From Leptobrachium leishanense (lineage: Eukaryota; Chordata; Amphibia; Anura; Megophryidae): a stretch of DNA of 64,000 nt. The position numbers and the translations under genes are program-made. The notes under the pieces were generated by a model. It was not told the origin of the DNA, made no database searches, and was given only the letters and a program-made list of their open reading frames with translations. The stretch covers positions 406,416,959 through 406,480,958 of the forward strand of contig CM019063.1 of the NCBI GenBank assembly GCA_009667805.1, given 5' to 3'. Each line of letters starts with the position of its first letter. Within the stretch, counting starts at the first letter, position 1. This document shows positions 1 to 10,975 of the stretch, piece by piece.

Positions 1-165
1 AATAATATTTTTATATATAAGAGATTCGAAGAATATTATTTCCTTGTTTTACTGAAACTCTGAGTGCTGTTACAGTCAGTTACTGTAACAGCTGAGCCTG
101 ATACATTGTACTGAGAGATAATGTAACAAGCAGCCGATCTCAGCGCTCACAGCCACTGGATTTAA

Positions 166-592
166 GGCTGGGGTCAGACCAGCGCACTTTTAACGTGCGT
201 TCTGGCGCACATAATTACGGCCGCACTAGCAGCAAATGACGGGCAATGACGGCCAATATACGAAGTACGGTCGCACGAAAGTCCGGCCGCGCAACGCAAG
301 TGGAAAACGAACGCATTTTTTCGAGAACGCCGAACCGCTAGTACGAACGTACAGAGTGCGCAGCTGCGGCATAGCGGCGTGCGTGCGTGATTAGGAGACG
401 TCAGACACTGCTAATGTCCAGCCTACATAACGTCCAGACGCAAAAAGAGTTTTATTGACGATCCCAAAAAATCACGCACTAAAAATGCGCATCGTATGAC
501 CGTTTTCACGCACTCCGTGAAAAAATACGTCAATTCGTTCGGACGCACTTTTTTACGTTCGCGTGTAAAAATGCTTTCGTTTGACCCTAGCC
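166..592 (+). mobile_element. PIF/Harbinger-like MITE, copy 1
   Basis: A 427-bp non-coding element with imperfect inverted ends, GGCTGGGGTCAGAC on the left and GTTTGACCCTAGCC on the right. It is flanked by the trinucleotide TAA on both sides (163-165 and 593-595). A 3-bp TAA/TTA target duplication is typical of PIF/Harbinger elements. The interior is rich in CpG and in short motifs such as GTGCG and CGCAC. A second copy lies inverted at 61089-61494, also with a 3-bp target duplication, which confirms the boundaries. It has no coding capacity. Confidence 0.75.
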
Positions 593-613
593 TAAAGGGG
601 TAAAAAAAAAAAG

Positions 614-905
614 GCTCCTCTCTGTATAATGTTTAGAACATCCTCCTGCATTAATTAATACCCCTCTCTGTATAATGTATACAACATCCACCTGCATTAA
701 TTAATACCCGTCTCTGTATAATATATAGAACATCCTCCTGAATTAATTAATGTCCCTCTCTGTATAGAACATCCTCCTCAATTTATACCTTTCTCTGTAT
801 AATGTATATAACATCGTCCTGCATTAATACCCCTATCTGTATAATGTATAGAACATCCTCCTGCATTAATTAATGCCCCTCTCTGTATAGAACATCCTAC
901 TGCAG
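614..905. repeat. Minisatellite, unit about 50 bp, about 7 copies
   Basis: Tandem, imperfect copies of a unit built from CTCTCTGTATAATGTATAG, then AACATCCTCCTGC and ATTAATTAATACC. Some units lack the central TATAATG segment. No coding role is apparent. Confidence 0.8.
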
Positions 906-982
906 TGGCATGTGGAGGGTGCAGAACTTCGGATATTGCGATGTTGCGCTCTTCATTGCTGGTCTCCTTCACTCAGCAATGT

Positions 983-1142
983 AATGTCACAAAAAGGACT
1001 GAAACTAAAATGTAGTGCATTTTATTTTAGTTTCTTTCGTTTTTTGTACTGAGCAATTTCGTTTCTCTTGAGTCATCCGAAAACTAAATTATCCCAAAAT
1101 TCGGACTAAATCGTTTTAGTACTAAAACGAATGCACATGTCT
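983..1142. mobile_element. Possible short hAT-like MITE
   Basis: This segment ends in GAATGCACATGTCTA. Its reverse complement resembles the TAGGRATGTGCG terminus of the hAT MITE at 49610-50883. The interior repeats the motif TTTTAGT(A)CTAAAACG. I could not confirm an 8-bp target duplication, so the left boundary is a guess. Confidence 0.3.
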
Positions 1143-1855
1143 ACTCCTTATTGGCTTCCCCAACTCCCGTATTGCCCCTTTGCAATCTGTAATGAATACA
1201 GTTGCCAGGCTTACTTTTCTCACCAAACGCACCTCACATACTTCCCCACTCTGCCAGTCCCTCCACTGGCTTCCTGTCCATTCCAGGATACAGTTTAAAA
1301 TACTGATGCTCACATTCAAATCGCTCAATAACTCAACCCTTCCCTACATGTCTTTGTTATTCCGCAAGCACATCCCATCTAGACAACTCCGGTCAGCAGG
1401 TGATCTCCACTTGTCATCGGTCTACACACGCACGGCCAACTCTCGCCTCCAAGACTTCTCAAGGGCAGCACCAGTCCTGTGGAATGACTTGCCTCGCCCT
1501 ATCAAACTCTCCCCAGACCTTCAGGCCTTCAAGAAATCCCTCAAAACCCATCTCGTCAGATCAGTGTACCACATCACTGATGCAACTCCTCCCTCTGCTC
1601 ACCTACTCAGACATGATTGAAGCTGCTTCTATAGCCCATCGTTCCCAAACCACTGGCACTAATGATCTGCTATCTATTAAAGTTCTATTTGTCTTCCTCA
1701 ATCCCAATCCCTCTAGACTGTAAACTCCTATGAGCAGGGCCCTCTACACCTCTGGTTTCCATCATATATCCGCTTATCAGTATCTCGTTCCCTTTGGTTA
1801 TTGTAAAGCGCTGCGGAAACTGTTGGCGCTATATAAATGATGACAATAATAATAA
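1143..1855 (+). mobile_element. L2-type LINE, 3' end with reverse transcriptase C-terminus
   Basis: 5'-truncated LINE. The frame at 1180-1620 (146 codons) encodes the post-catalytic C-terminal part of an L2-type reverse transcriptase. Typical motifs are SLHWLPVHSRIQFKIL near residue 28, then RLQDFSRAAPVLWNDLP and AFKKSLKTHL. The catalytic fingers and palm are absent, so it cannot act. Downstream is the characteristic 3' tail, with TGTAAAGCGCTGCGGAA followed by GGCGCTATATAAAT and an (AAT)n run ending near 1855. The same tail occurs in antisense at 4046, 24120 and 28028. The 5' edge abuts the MITE end at 1142. Confidence 0.8.
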
Positions 1856-2104
1856 TAATGACCCCTTGTGTATTTTGCACCCCTCAGAGAGAGACTACTA
1901 TTTTCAGTTGCCAGCTCATTGCACATTTTCTGGATTTGATATGTTTTTGCTTAGGTCCAACCTTCTTTTTGGTTTGGGGAGTGCAGTTACCAATGCCATA
2001 TCTCTCTCTGACCACGTGTGACTTGGGATGTGATTTCTAGGCAAGCATGCCCACATGAAACATTGGTGGTTTCCCTCATCTCACACATCTCGCTACTACT
2101 TCTT

Positions 2105-2520
2105 TATTTTGCCCGTACCTACAGTCTAGCTGGGAAAATTACTTAGATGACAATCTCATTCACACGGATCATCCCAAATTATTATGGGAAGCATCTAAAC
2201 CAGTCCTTCGGGGCCATATTATCTCTTATCTAGCCTCACGCCATGAACTATAGCGCTCTACTCTAGGGTCCCTGGAATCTTAACTACAATTAGCACAAGC
2301 TAATTATAAACAATTCCCAACGGAGGACAACTGAACAGTTTACACCCAAGCTAAACAGGATTTGGAAATACTTATACACACCAACGCTCGGGAGAGTTGT
2401 GACTTCCAGACAAAAAAATTTTAACTGATGGGGCAATCACTCTGGTAAATGCCTGACATCTATGGCTACACTAAGACTCAGGCATCAACCCACTTCAAAA
2501 CTGTCCACTACAAACCACAC
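2105..2520 (+). pseudogene. L1-type ORF2 fragment a (segment upstream of RT)
   Basis: Broken frames read LLWEASKPVLRGHIISYLA and, further on, QLAQANYKQFPT. This matches the linker between endonuclease and reverse transcriptase in L1 ORF2 proteins (the WE-x-LK-x-x-LRG-x-IISY motif). Several stops interrupt it. It is in the same strand and order as the RT pieces at 5018-9730, so I take it as the 5'-most visible part of one L1 copy. The endonuclease domain is not recognisable upstream. Confidence 0.6.
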
Positions 2521-3145
2521 ACACGTTACAGCTTATACACATGTAGCGCTGTGGTAAAAATCGTCTTGCTGTGCAGTACCTATTTTTGGCCACAAGATGG
2601 AGACTATCGCGATCAGATACTGGACATTGGGACTACAATAACAGACATGCTTTGCAGGAAGACAGGAAGTGGGTGGGAACTGGAGACTTACATCCTCTGC
2701 CTCGTGGAGAAAGTTCCAGAGCGCGCCAGGGAGTCAGAGGAGATAGACGCAGTGAGAGACATCGCAAGAGGGCCTAAGCCAGAGCCTGAGCGAGACCTGT
2801 CAGAGTCATTTATTGGACATTCAGCCTGAAGAGAAGGAGAGCGCTTCAAGTTCCCGAGATTGCTGCAGATCTAAGAGACCCAAGACCTCGAGTAAGGAGT
2901 CGCCGCGAGTTGACCGAATACGGAGAGCAGGCGGTGAGTTGGACAAGTCGTGGACAAGCTGCGGAAAGTCAGACAACGGATCCGGCCGCTAGTATCCCCA
3001 GTCAATATCGAGCGGAGAGACGTCCTGGGTCAGCGGAGCCTAAAGCAACCGTCGGATGGGTGAGAGGCCTCCAAGGCTGTACTGTAAATAAACAACCCGC
3101 TGCTGTTTTCCTTCTTAAAGTCCACAGGGCCCCAACTTGATTAGT
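2521..3145 (+). mobile_element. LTR-like insert within the L1 (unclassified)
   Basis: About 600 bp separating L1 pieces. It begins near TGTGGTAAAAATCG (2550) and is GC- and purine-rich through 2700-3060. It ends with a polyadenylation-like CTGTAAATAAACAACC at 3079-3094. This architecture suggests an LTR (promoter, then an R region with AATAAA-like signal). I found no target duplication or second LTR. The open frames here (for example 2449-2829) show no known domain. Confidence 0.3.
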
Positions 3146-4045
3146 CGAAGAGATCCTTTAAGTAAATTCACTGGCCAGTTGAATAGTACCCGGGTACCAT
3201 ACACACACATACACACCTTTCACATTCCGGGACTTAACCTGTGCAGGACTCATTTTTGTTGCGTATCGGAACAAGAGTAAAGATACGTTCCGAATATATT
3301 TTCCTTTTTTTCCGCTGCGCGTTTGTCGTAATACGAAGAGGTTGTATTTTTGGGTTCCGCTACGTGTTCCTTTTTCGTATATTCGTGCAACTGCTTTTAC
3401 TTTCTGTTCGGTTACGAATATTTTATTTTCCGAAATACGAAGCCTCGTGTTTCGTTTCTTTTCCGCCACGCGTTTTACCGCGATACGAAAATACTGTAAT
3501 ATATCTGTGAATACCGTGTCTCAATATCTGCTCATTATTTTAGTAAATTATTTATATGATAAAAACTCACAACTGTGTTGGAGCATATTTATTCCCTAGT
3601 GCGGGGAGACTGACCCGTGGTTCAATTTTCAGCGGCTCCTCCGGGAGTGAGCGCTACACACACATTAACCATTTGTTTTATGGCTTCTTTAAAGCCGTTT
3701 GCAACCTGTACAGTGCGACAGTGTGAGTAGGGGCAGGGTGGTAGACCATAGATATATATTAGTAGGCGTATGGAGAATGCCATTTTCCCACTATAGGTTT
3801 AATCCAAAACCTGTGCCTAAATGAGTCTGCCCTGCCCATCTAGGTGTGTGTGTGGTTCACAGATAGCGAGAAGCGAGAGTGAGCAGTCGGTGTACTGGCT
3901 ACACAAAGGAAGGAAGGGAGGAAAGAAACTCCTGAAGTGAAGAGAAGTACCTTTTTGATACTTTGTTCAATTCACTGGCAAGCGGCCTACCCGCCCGTAG
4001 CTAGAGAGGGAACTGTATTTGTTCAGTTAGACTCCACAGAAGGAG
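3146..4045. other. Unclassified, with a CGAAATACG-rich block
   Basis: No gene is recognised. The stretch 3241-3520 is rich in variants of ATACGAAA, CGTTCCG and TTCCGC, reminiscent of the interior of the TAGGRATGTGCG-type hAT MITEs at 27000-27297 and 49610-50883. The remainder (3525-4045) has no motif I can assign. It includes a short GT run and a purine-rich AAGGAAGGAAGGGAGG tract near 3906. Confidence 0.35.
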
Positions 4046-4145
4046 AAGGCATTATTATTATTATTATTATTATTAATAATATTTTTTAAGCGCCGACACA
4101 TTCCGCAGCGGTGTACAAGGTGCAAAGGGTAAATACAGGACAAGG
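4046..4145 (-). mobile_element. L2 3' tail (antisense) with ATT microsatellite
   Basis: (ATT)n at about 4053-4078 is followed by AAGCGCCGACACATTCCGCAG, the reverse complement of the L2-type 3' tail seen at 1800-1850 and 24120-24180. Only the last about 100 bp of the LINE is present. Confidence 0.6.
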
Positions 4146-4183
4146 CATTTGTTTTTCTGTTTTTGTTTATTTGATTTGCTGCT

Positions 4184-4990
4184 GTACTCACATCCTCGGC
4201 ACCTGCGGACCTTCAGGGCGGGGTCTGGACACTCGGCGGCATCGCTGGCCTGCTGGGTGCCAGCAGTTCCGACTGATCGTGCACCTGGAGGGGTGAGGCG
4301 CGGCTTGATGATGCGGAGCCACCGGCCTTAAATGCAGGGCGCTCGAGACAGCTCGTTGCCCTGATGTGGAGTTATTTCCGCATCACCTGGTGTATCCACT
4401 TTTTGTGTTTCACTGATTTCTTGCTCTGTTGCCGATCTGATATTGTATGAGGACCTTGCTTGTTATTGACCCTGACTGCCTTCTCGACTATTCTCCTTCT
4501 AATTGTGTTATATACCTTTCGCGCTCGATACAGCCTCAGAGTGTATGTTGCTGTGGTACCACGCTGATACATATATATGTCCGTTCTGCTTAGCGCTGAG
4601 TCTAAGAACCGTTCAAGTTGCCCTGTTGCCAAACTGGAGTGTATGAGAACCCTGCCTGTTGCCAAGCCAGAGTGTATATCTGACCACGCTTATTCTGATA
4701 CCTGCTGTATAAATTTACTTAAGCAGTCTGACTTAAGTTGCTCTCTCAAGCTGTCAGCAAGAGTAACCCTTTGTATTCCAGTACACACCCGGTCTTGAAA
4801 CCTGCTGTCTCTTGCTTATACTCTCTATTTCTAGTGTGTCTGTCCTCCCTTGCTGGGAGTGATAAGGCTAGCGGTCCCAACCATTTCAAGGATCGGAGGG
4901 ATAGAAGTCTGTCCAAAAGGATACTCATAATGGTTATCAAGGGTGAGCGGTACAGCGAACGTGACATGTACCCTGCTGATTTTATTATGG
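4184..4990 (+). mobile_element. Probable gypsy LTR plus gag start fragment
   Basis: The segment ends in AGCGAACGTGACA (to about 4967). The same ...GTGACA terminus is present in the LTRs at 42094-46518 and 59261-60226, read on their minus strand. Immediately after it is a short frame beginning ATGTACCCTGCTGAT, in the position where gag begins. The 5' edge is taken at TGTACTCACATCC (4184) but is uncertain. No partner LTR or target duplication is visible. It lies between L1 fragments a and b. Confidence 0.4.
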
Positions 4991-5017
4991 AATAAAAGAA
5001 AGAGGGACAGCTGAACC

Positions 5018-5473
5018 TTGTATCCAGTGCCTTTATCACAACAGGATGAAGTTGCAGTTGGCGAGATGTTTCTAGATCGCTATCCGACACTACCTTCTCA
5101 CGGTAGAAAGGCACTACCTCATCATGGCCCTAAATCAACTCATTTTATTGAAGAGGTGGAATCTGCCATTTCCTCTTTAAAACCAGGTGAATCACCAGGC
5201 CCAGATGGTCTGATGGCAGAATACTATAAGATTTGAAAAGCTCAAATACACCCTATTCTAACAGCAATGTTTAATGCCATTTCCCATACCCCAATAGATT
5301 TGTTTAAGGCAGTCCACATTATCCTTTTTCCAAAACCGGACAAACCCGAAAATCTTATAACCTCCTACCACCCCTTCTCACTTCTTAATGTTGATTACAA
5401 ACTCCTTGCTAAAATATTAGCCACTCGTCTACAAGCTTTTCTTCCAGAAATACTAACCCACCATCAATTGTAT
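5018..5473 (+). pseudogene. L1-type ORF2 fragment b (RT N-terminal part)
   Basis: Two adjacent frames (5018-5236 and 5267-5473) encode RT motifs in order. The first has an EEVESAISSLKPGESPGPDGL segment, the K-x-PGPDG finger motif of non-LTR RTs. The second has ILFPKPDKPENLITSYHP then FSLLNVDYKLLAKILATRL, the IPKP...SYRPISLLNVDYK...ILA-x-RL signature of L1. A frameshift and a stop separate them. The L1 text halts at HHQL, where another LINE's 3' end has inserted. It resumes at 5898 with GFVQG, completing the expected DQ-x-GF motif. Confidence 0.8.
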
Positions 5474-5897
5474 CATCCAGGACCAGCACCGTACTTGCAA
5501 TACCACAATACAAAAAGACAGTGGCTCGGTCCTCATTTTCCTACAGAGCACCGCAATTATGGAATAACCTCCCAGACACTATCAAATCTTCCCCCAGTCT
5601 TATGTCACTCAAGAGCTCCTTACTAACATACCTCAATACAGAATGCACCTGTAAACATGTAACACAGTGACTATATACATAATGCACCTGTAAACATGTA
5701 ACCTAGTGACTATATTTCCTACATATTTATTTTCTGTTAATCTGTATATTTGTGGTTTTTTTTAATATCTTGCATTGTATTACTTTGTATTTCTGTAACT
5801 GTAACACTTCAATGTTCTTGAACCCAGGATATACTTGAAAACGAGAGAAATCTCAATGTATCCTTCCTGGTAAAATCCTTTATAAATAAATAAATAA
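5474..5897 (+). mobile_element. 3' end of a Rex/L2-like LINE inserted in the L1
   Basis: Frameshifted coding remnant (ARSSFSYRAPQLWNNLPDTI, then LKSSLLTYL) with a 3' UTR ending in TTCCTGGTAAAATCCTTTAT and an (AAAT)n tail. It is the same family as 51583-51925 and 54378-56658; the last carries the matching 3' UTR. The insertion is flanked by AATT on both sides, and removing it restores continuous L1 reading. It is a 5'-truncated retrotransposed copy. Confidence 0.75.
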
Positions 5898-6770
5898 TTA
5901 GGTTTTGTGCAGGGCACCATGCAATCATGGGTATTCGTTGTGTGATTGTGGCAGTGGTGGGGACAAGGTCAGCCCCCTCGACATTACATCTGGGATTGCT
6001 CAGCCTAGACCTACAACAAGCTTTTGATACGGTGTCTTGGTCACATCTACTCAGAATTCACAATCATTGTTATTTTTCCCAGACTTTTACGTATTTCATT
6101 CAAATGATAACTAGATACCCAGCTTCCTGTATCACCACGAATGGCTTAAATTCACCATATTTCTTCCTAGGTTGGGGTACAACAGGGTTGTCCACTGTCT
6201 CCTTTCTTATTTGATATCACCATAGATCCTATGTTGCATGCTTTGGAATCGCAACATTCCTATCCAGGTATCTCATGGGAGAGAGGGAGATAAAAGACTC
6301 GGTGTTTGCAGATGTTCTTTTCCTGTTCACAGAGAATTTGCCATTAGCCCTACCTTCTTTCCTTGAACTCTTAAACTCTTTTTATGTTATCTCTAAGGGT
6401 TAATTGGCACAAGTCTCTTCAGTGGTCCACTGCTTCTCTCAAATACCTAGGAGTTTGCATTTCAAAAAGATTAAATACACTATATGCTGTTAATATCCCT
6501 CAGTATTGCATTCAGTTATTGCAATTTCTCACAAATGGCAGAATTTGCTCTTATCCTTCTTAGGTAGATCTAACTATAGAATATCATTAGTTTTTCCAAA
6601 TTATTATATTCCCTACAAATCTTACAGATCCTCTTAACATATATAGATTAACGTACTTTAAATACAGCTCTTAAGAAATTCTTATGGAAAGGTTCTGTTG
6701 AGTGCGTTAGCTTAACTAAACTCTATCAACCTAAAGATCGGGGTGGTGTTAATATACCTATAAATTGCCT
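5898..6770 (+). pseudogene. L1-type ORF2 fragment c (RT palm and thumb)
   Basis: Frame 5927-6214 includes LSLDLQQAFDTVSWSHLL, the L1 RT motif A (D-x-x-x-AFD-x-V-x-W). It then has a degraded motif B, GWGTTGLSTVSFL, where GTRQGCPLSP is expected. The YADD/FADD box near 6310 is reduced to an unreadable TRCLQMFF-like stretch. Further on, SLKYLGVCISKRL matches the KYLG(I)xI motif after the palm. Near 6740, KDRGGVNIP matches the P-x-x-GG-L-x-LP motif. Multiple stops make it non-functional. Interrupted at about 6771. Confidence 0.75.
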
Positions 6771-7295
6771 ACTGATGACCGAGTCGTACGCAAGGAGACA
6801 AGAAATAAACAGACAAAAAGACACGAATACTTGACTGTGGAATAATATATATATTTATTATATATATAGGCCACAGCTAAAACCCCCACACAATATAAAA
6901 TAACCATGACATAAAATTGCCATAACCAAAATGAACAGTGCTGACAAGGAACTCCACACAACCACCATACCCCCTCCAAACCAACCAACTAAACTCTGCC
7001 CATCTCCCAACCATCTGATCCATCAAATCACCTAAATAAAGGAACCCCTACCCCAGCATTGCCTACAAGCCCCCGCTGTGACAAAAGGGGAAAAAACAAA
7101 AAACCCTAAAACAAACCTCCCTCCCCCATAAACAAATAAAAAGGGGGGAGGGTGGGGATTTCAACTCAGCTCTACCTCAGGAGAAAAAAGGGGCGCAGAG
7201 ACTCCTAGCACGCGCCTTAAGTATCCTCCTGAAAACCCGCCCCTGAACTTCCCACTCTAACTCCCTCACACGCTAAACCCAAGTCATAAAAAATC
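6771..7295. other. Unclassified insert splitting the L1
   Basis: About 525 bp separating L1 fragments c and d. It contains an AT microsatellite (6845-6868) and A/C-rich sequence with GGGGGGAGGGTGGGG at 7143-7157. No coding potential or recognisable termini were found, and its edges are approximate. Confidence 0.4.
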
Positions 7296-7754
7296 CTCCG
7301 TGTCCTGGCATCAGAAGCAACTTAAGGGCCCTACACCTGAGTTGCTTCAGGCCTTCAATATCAAAGAGTACAATGTGGAGGCTCAATGCGGGAATGCCAT
7401 TGTTTGGATAAAGAACCATTCGCAATTTTCAGATGTCTATCTTGAATTGGCCTTATCCCCTAAGCTCTCTCTCCCCTTTTTGCTACACTGCCCTTATACA
7501 GACATTCCTCCATCTCTTCAAGACATACCATTAATCCATGTAACTGTTAAAGGTGTGGAAATTTTCCCATTTTAGGTCAAATGCTTGTCCTACATCCTTT
7601 CCTTTCCTCCCTGGTTGCTAATCCACAATTTGGTGAGGGCCTACTTTTCTCACCGTTTACAACCTGAGCAAAGGGAGGACTGAGACTGTTACATCACTTT
7701 TTGGATCTCCCCTCAAAAACAGTGTTGTCCTTAGGGATCTTCAAAACCAAAATA
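7296..7754 (+). pseudogene. L1-type ORF2 fragment d (C-terminal region)
   Basis: Frame 7300-7575 (91 codons) reads IVWIKNHSQFSDVYLELAL and later PSLQDIPLIHVTVKG. It resembles the poorly conserved L1 ORF2 C-terminal region, where W-x-x-(I/V)E, a proline-rich loop and P-x-I-x-x-T occur in order. The continuation after 7575 (ANPQFGEGLLFSPF, frameshifted) matches the NP-x-F-x-PG motif. The assignment rests on weak motifs and on collinearity with fragments a-c and e. Confidence 0.5.
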
Positions 7755-7762
7755 CCCAACCT

Positions 7763-9367
7763 CAGGGCCGCCATCAGGGGGTACAGGTATTACTGGTGTA
7801 TGGGGCCCGGTGCCTCCAGGGGGCCCGTGAAGGGTCACTGCCAAACTTGTCTATGCCTAGTTGCCATGGGGACCCTGAAGCTGCTGGTCTCCTGTTATAG
7901 ACTGACTAAAAATATGGGCACTGAGGGCCCGGGCCGGCAGCACAGCATGGCCCCCCAGGTTCGGGCCCTCCCACGTGCCTTTGTAAACAGTTACACGTGG
8001 CATCACTAGGCGCCGCTAGCAGGAAGCTGGCTGTGGCCCCGCCCCCAAATGACAGACTGGCAGGGGCCCTGCTGGAACCGGTGAGCTGATGCAGAGATGT
8101 GAGCCTGGGCCCAGCATGGAGATCTCCTTCCCCCTGTCAAAGGCAGACCCAGAGGCAGCAGAGAGGATTCCACTCACCAATGTAAGTATTTGCTCTCTTG
8201 GAGGCTGCCCTGGGTCTCCTGCAGATTATACCGGAGGGGAGGGAGATAAAAAAAAAACGGCCCCGCACTGACATGCCCCGCCCACAAGAAGCTGATGGAT
8301 GATGAGAGAACTTCAGGGTAGAGGAGGCCTTCCAAATGTATGTGCAGCCTGTGTGGTGTGTGTATGTATGTGCAGCCTGTGTGTGTGTATGTGCAGCCTG
8401 TGTGTGTGGATGTGCAGCCTGTGTGTGTGTATGTGCAGCCTGTGTGTGTGGATGTGCAGCCTGTGTGTGTGGATGTGCAGCCTGTGTGTGGATGTGCAGC
8501 TTGTGTGTGTGTGTATGTGAAGCCTGTGCGTGAAGTATGTGTATGTGAAGCCTGTGTGTGATGTATGTGTATGTGAAGCCTATGTGTGATGTGTGTGTAG
8601 CCCGCGTGACTGGTGTGATTGTGGGCGGCATATATGGGGTGTGTGTGCTGTGTGCTGCATGTATGGGGTGTGTGTGCTGCATGTATGGGGTGTATACTGC
8701 ATGTATGGGGTGTGTGTGCTGTGTGCTGCATGTATGTGTTGTGTGTGCTGCATGTATGGGTGTGTGTGCTGCATGTATGGGGTGTGTGTGCTGCATGTAT
8801 GGGGTGTGCGTGCTGCATGTATGGGGTGTGTGTGCTGCATGTACGGGGTGTGTGTGCTGCATGTACGGGGTGTGTGTGCTGCATGTACGGGGTGTGTGTG
8901 CTGCATGTATGGGGTGTGTGTACTGCATGTATGGGGTGTGTGTACTGCATGTATGGGGTGTGTGCTGCATGTATGAGGTGTGTGCTACATGTATGGGGTG
9001 TGTGTGTGCTGTGTACTGCATGTATGGGGTGTGTGTGCTGTGTACTGCATGTATAGGGTGTGTGTGCGGCATGTATGGGGTATGTGTGCTGTATGTATGA
9101 GGTGTGTGTGTGCTTTACGGCATGTGTGTGTGGCATGTATGAGGTGTGTGTGTGTGGCATGTATGGGGTGTGTGTGTGGCATGTATGGGGTGTGTGTGTT
9201 TGCAGCATGTATGGGGTGTGTGTGTGGCATGTATGGGGTGTGGGTGACATGGTCTCCATGTGTGTGAGCAATGTTATAGATTTTTTAAATACAAAAATAA
9301 ACCATCTGCGGTGGGGCCCCGATCAGAGCTTCAGTGAGGGGCCCCAAGATTTCTGATGGCAGCCCTG
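7763..9367. mobile_element. hAT non-autonomous element A, with internal minisatellite
   Basis: The termini are CAGGGCCGCCATCAG (left) and CTGATGGCAGCCCTG (right), near-perfect inverted repeats of the CAGGG hAT type. The element is flanked by an exact 8-bp duplication CCCAACCT (7755-7762 and 9368-9375), the hAT target-duplication length. It inserted into the L1 ORF2 relic. The interior has no transposase. About 900 bp of it is a GT-rich tandem array. The small element at 21215-21595 belongs to the same family in the opposite orientation. Confidence 0.9.
8340..9250. repeat. Tandem array in hAT element A (about 20-bp units)
   Basis: Two adjacent sub-arrays. From 8340 to about 8600 the unit is TGTGCAGCCTGTGTGTGTGGA-like. 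From about 8630 to 9250 it is GTGTGTGCTGCATGTATGGG-like, with variants CTGTGTACTGC and CGGCATG. The units share GTGTGTG and a TGCAGC or TGCTGCAT core. Several frames are open on both strands purely because the unit lacks stops, so I do not treat them as genes. Confidence 0.9.
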
Positions 9368-9375
9368 CCCAACCT

Positions 9376-9730
9376 TACCTTTCCCATGGTTCGCTTATCT
9401 CCTACTCTGCTCTTATTTTCATTCGGTAACTGCCTCATTTACAGAGGAGGACTAGACTCATACATTGGATAGTTACATTAGAAATCACCCACAGAAGATT
9501 ATTCTATATCTTTTCTTTATAACATCATCCATCATGTTGTGGATTGGTCTACAATAAAAACAAGTCCAATACAGTCACACTCGATAGACGATTTCCTGTC
9601 AGCACATGTATATACGTATGATAAACACCCTATCAAGAGTGTCTTATCATGAGTTGCTCCTGAAGTCCCTCCATTATGTGTACTATTCACCCTCTAGACT
9701 GCTTTTGCATGGGCTGGAAACCAGATTAAT
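9376..9730 (+). pseudogene. L1-type ORF2 fragment e (3'-most piece)
   Basis: Continuation of the L1 after the hAT insertion. The best stretch reads ELLLKSLHYVYYSPSRLL near 9650-9705, matching the L1 C-terminal motif Q-x-K-x-L-x-R-x-Y-x-TP-x-(R/K)L. Stops and frameshifts are present throughout. No 3' UTR or poly(A) tail is visible. Confidence 0.55.
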
Positions 9731-9814
9731 TTTGTTTTAAATGCACTAAGGACCTATTTTTATTATCCACTCACATTTTCATGCAATTTTATTGGTTTAA
9801 ACAGCTTTTGGAAG

Positions 9815-10020
9815 AATAGCAGAGTTGTTGCTTTTTTTCCTGCAGTTCAGCAGCGTTCGGCAGCGTTCGGCAGCCAGTTTGGCGGCTCTATGCTCGTCAC
9901 ACTTCTGGGACCCTGCGGTGAATAGCCATTCACCGCAGGGTCGTTTAACTGGAGTCGCCGAAGCGCACCGAAGTGTGATGAACAAGAAAGCACTGATAAT
10001 TCACTGAAATTTCGCTGCTT
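9815..10020. mobile_element. Half of a GGGGTTATTCAGAG-type MITE with perfect hairpin
   Basis: Related to the right half of the MITE at 58441-59260. It shares the CGGC-rich block, the GACCCTGCGGTGAAT hairpin arm and a terminal TTTCTGAATGACCC. Positions 9911-9944 form a hairpin with a 15-bp perfect stem and AGCC loop. The left half of the element is missing. Confidence 0.55.
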
Positions 10021-10975
10021 TCTGAATGACCCTTTGTGTTAAAACAGTGTAATTTTGAAATAACATGCTTTTACAAAATACATTCCTGATCAAATTTAAA
10101 ACATTTTTCCCATAATTTGGTCAGTGAGTGATCACAGAGCGCATTTCAATATTTGTGTTCAGTCATTCTTCATCGTGTTTGTAACATTCAGTAAACATTT
10201 GTGTACCATAGACATCTAAAAAGAACTATATAATGGAATTTTGTGCCAGATATTTAGTAAAACAAAACTAGGGTTAACAAAACAAGAAAAAAAGTGATGT
10301 ATGAGAATTGAATAACCATACATTCACAGCACAAGTTAATTTGGCACAGTAGTCCATTGATACAATATGAACACAATCTCACTAACCATTAGCAGAAGAT
10401 TGGAAGTGCAGATTATTACTAATTTCTTCCACAGTGGAAATCTTTTGTAGACAATTAGTAGCTTTGCCAGATAAATGGAACAATGTCTTCAGTTGATTCA
10501 ACTGTTTTTGAACATTATGTTCAATGATGAAATTCAAAAATTTTTCCATGAACAGCAGGAACACATTTATTGACATTTCATACTAAATAAATATATATTT
10601 CCGTTAAAGATGTTTTATGCTTTTGTCCACTGGTTTCTATTTTGGGCTGTTGAAAACAAAAAGTAATTATGTTTCAGTCCATACCATTGGATTTAACAAC
10701 AAGCAGAACATGATGGTATACTGTATATTTTAGGGAGCATAGGTTCAATATGGTAGGGGTCTCTGGTAGGTGTATGTTTGGTGTAGATAGTGGAAGGTTG
10801 GGTACTGGTTAATATAGTGATAAAGCTTAAGCAGTGTGGAAAATAGCACTAAAAATGTGAAAGATGCAGATTGACACAGTACAACAGCAGCAACAAAAAA
10901 ACTATCACCATAATGAGTTTGAAACACCAAAGAGCAAAACACATATAGTGAAGCGCTGCCCATACATAATACATC
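10021..10975. other. AT-rich sequence, nothing recognised except a candidate exon
   Basis: No repeat family or domain is recognised. One exon-like minus-strand frame (10386-10585) is listed separately. The segment 10740-10975 directly precedes the 5'-CA end of the gypsy LTR and may be original host DNA. Confidence 0.4.
10386..10585 (-). CDS. Candidate isolated host exon, function unknown
   Basis: A minus-strand frame of about 66 codons, open from an AG at 10586-10587 to a GT at 10384-10385. The upstream side reads ATATATATTTATTTAG, a T/A-rich acceptor-like sequence with weak pyrimidine content. The downstream side reads AATG/GTTAGTGAG, a fair donor. The encoded peptide is not low-complexity: hydrophobic VFLLFMEKFLNFIIEH, then a KQLNQLKTLFHLSGKAT segment and ISTVEEISNNLHF. 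It resembles none of the transposon proteins in this window, and I do not recognise its family. A chance ORF of this length in AT-rich DNA is quite possible. Confidence 0.2.

Noticed and set aside
8137..9271. Long minus-strand frames (311 and 365 codons) rich in His, Thr and Pro
   Set aside because: They are translations of the GT-rich array in hAT element A. Three frames on each strand are open for the same reason, and there is no start context or domain.
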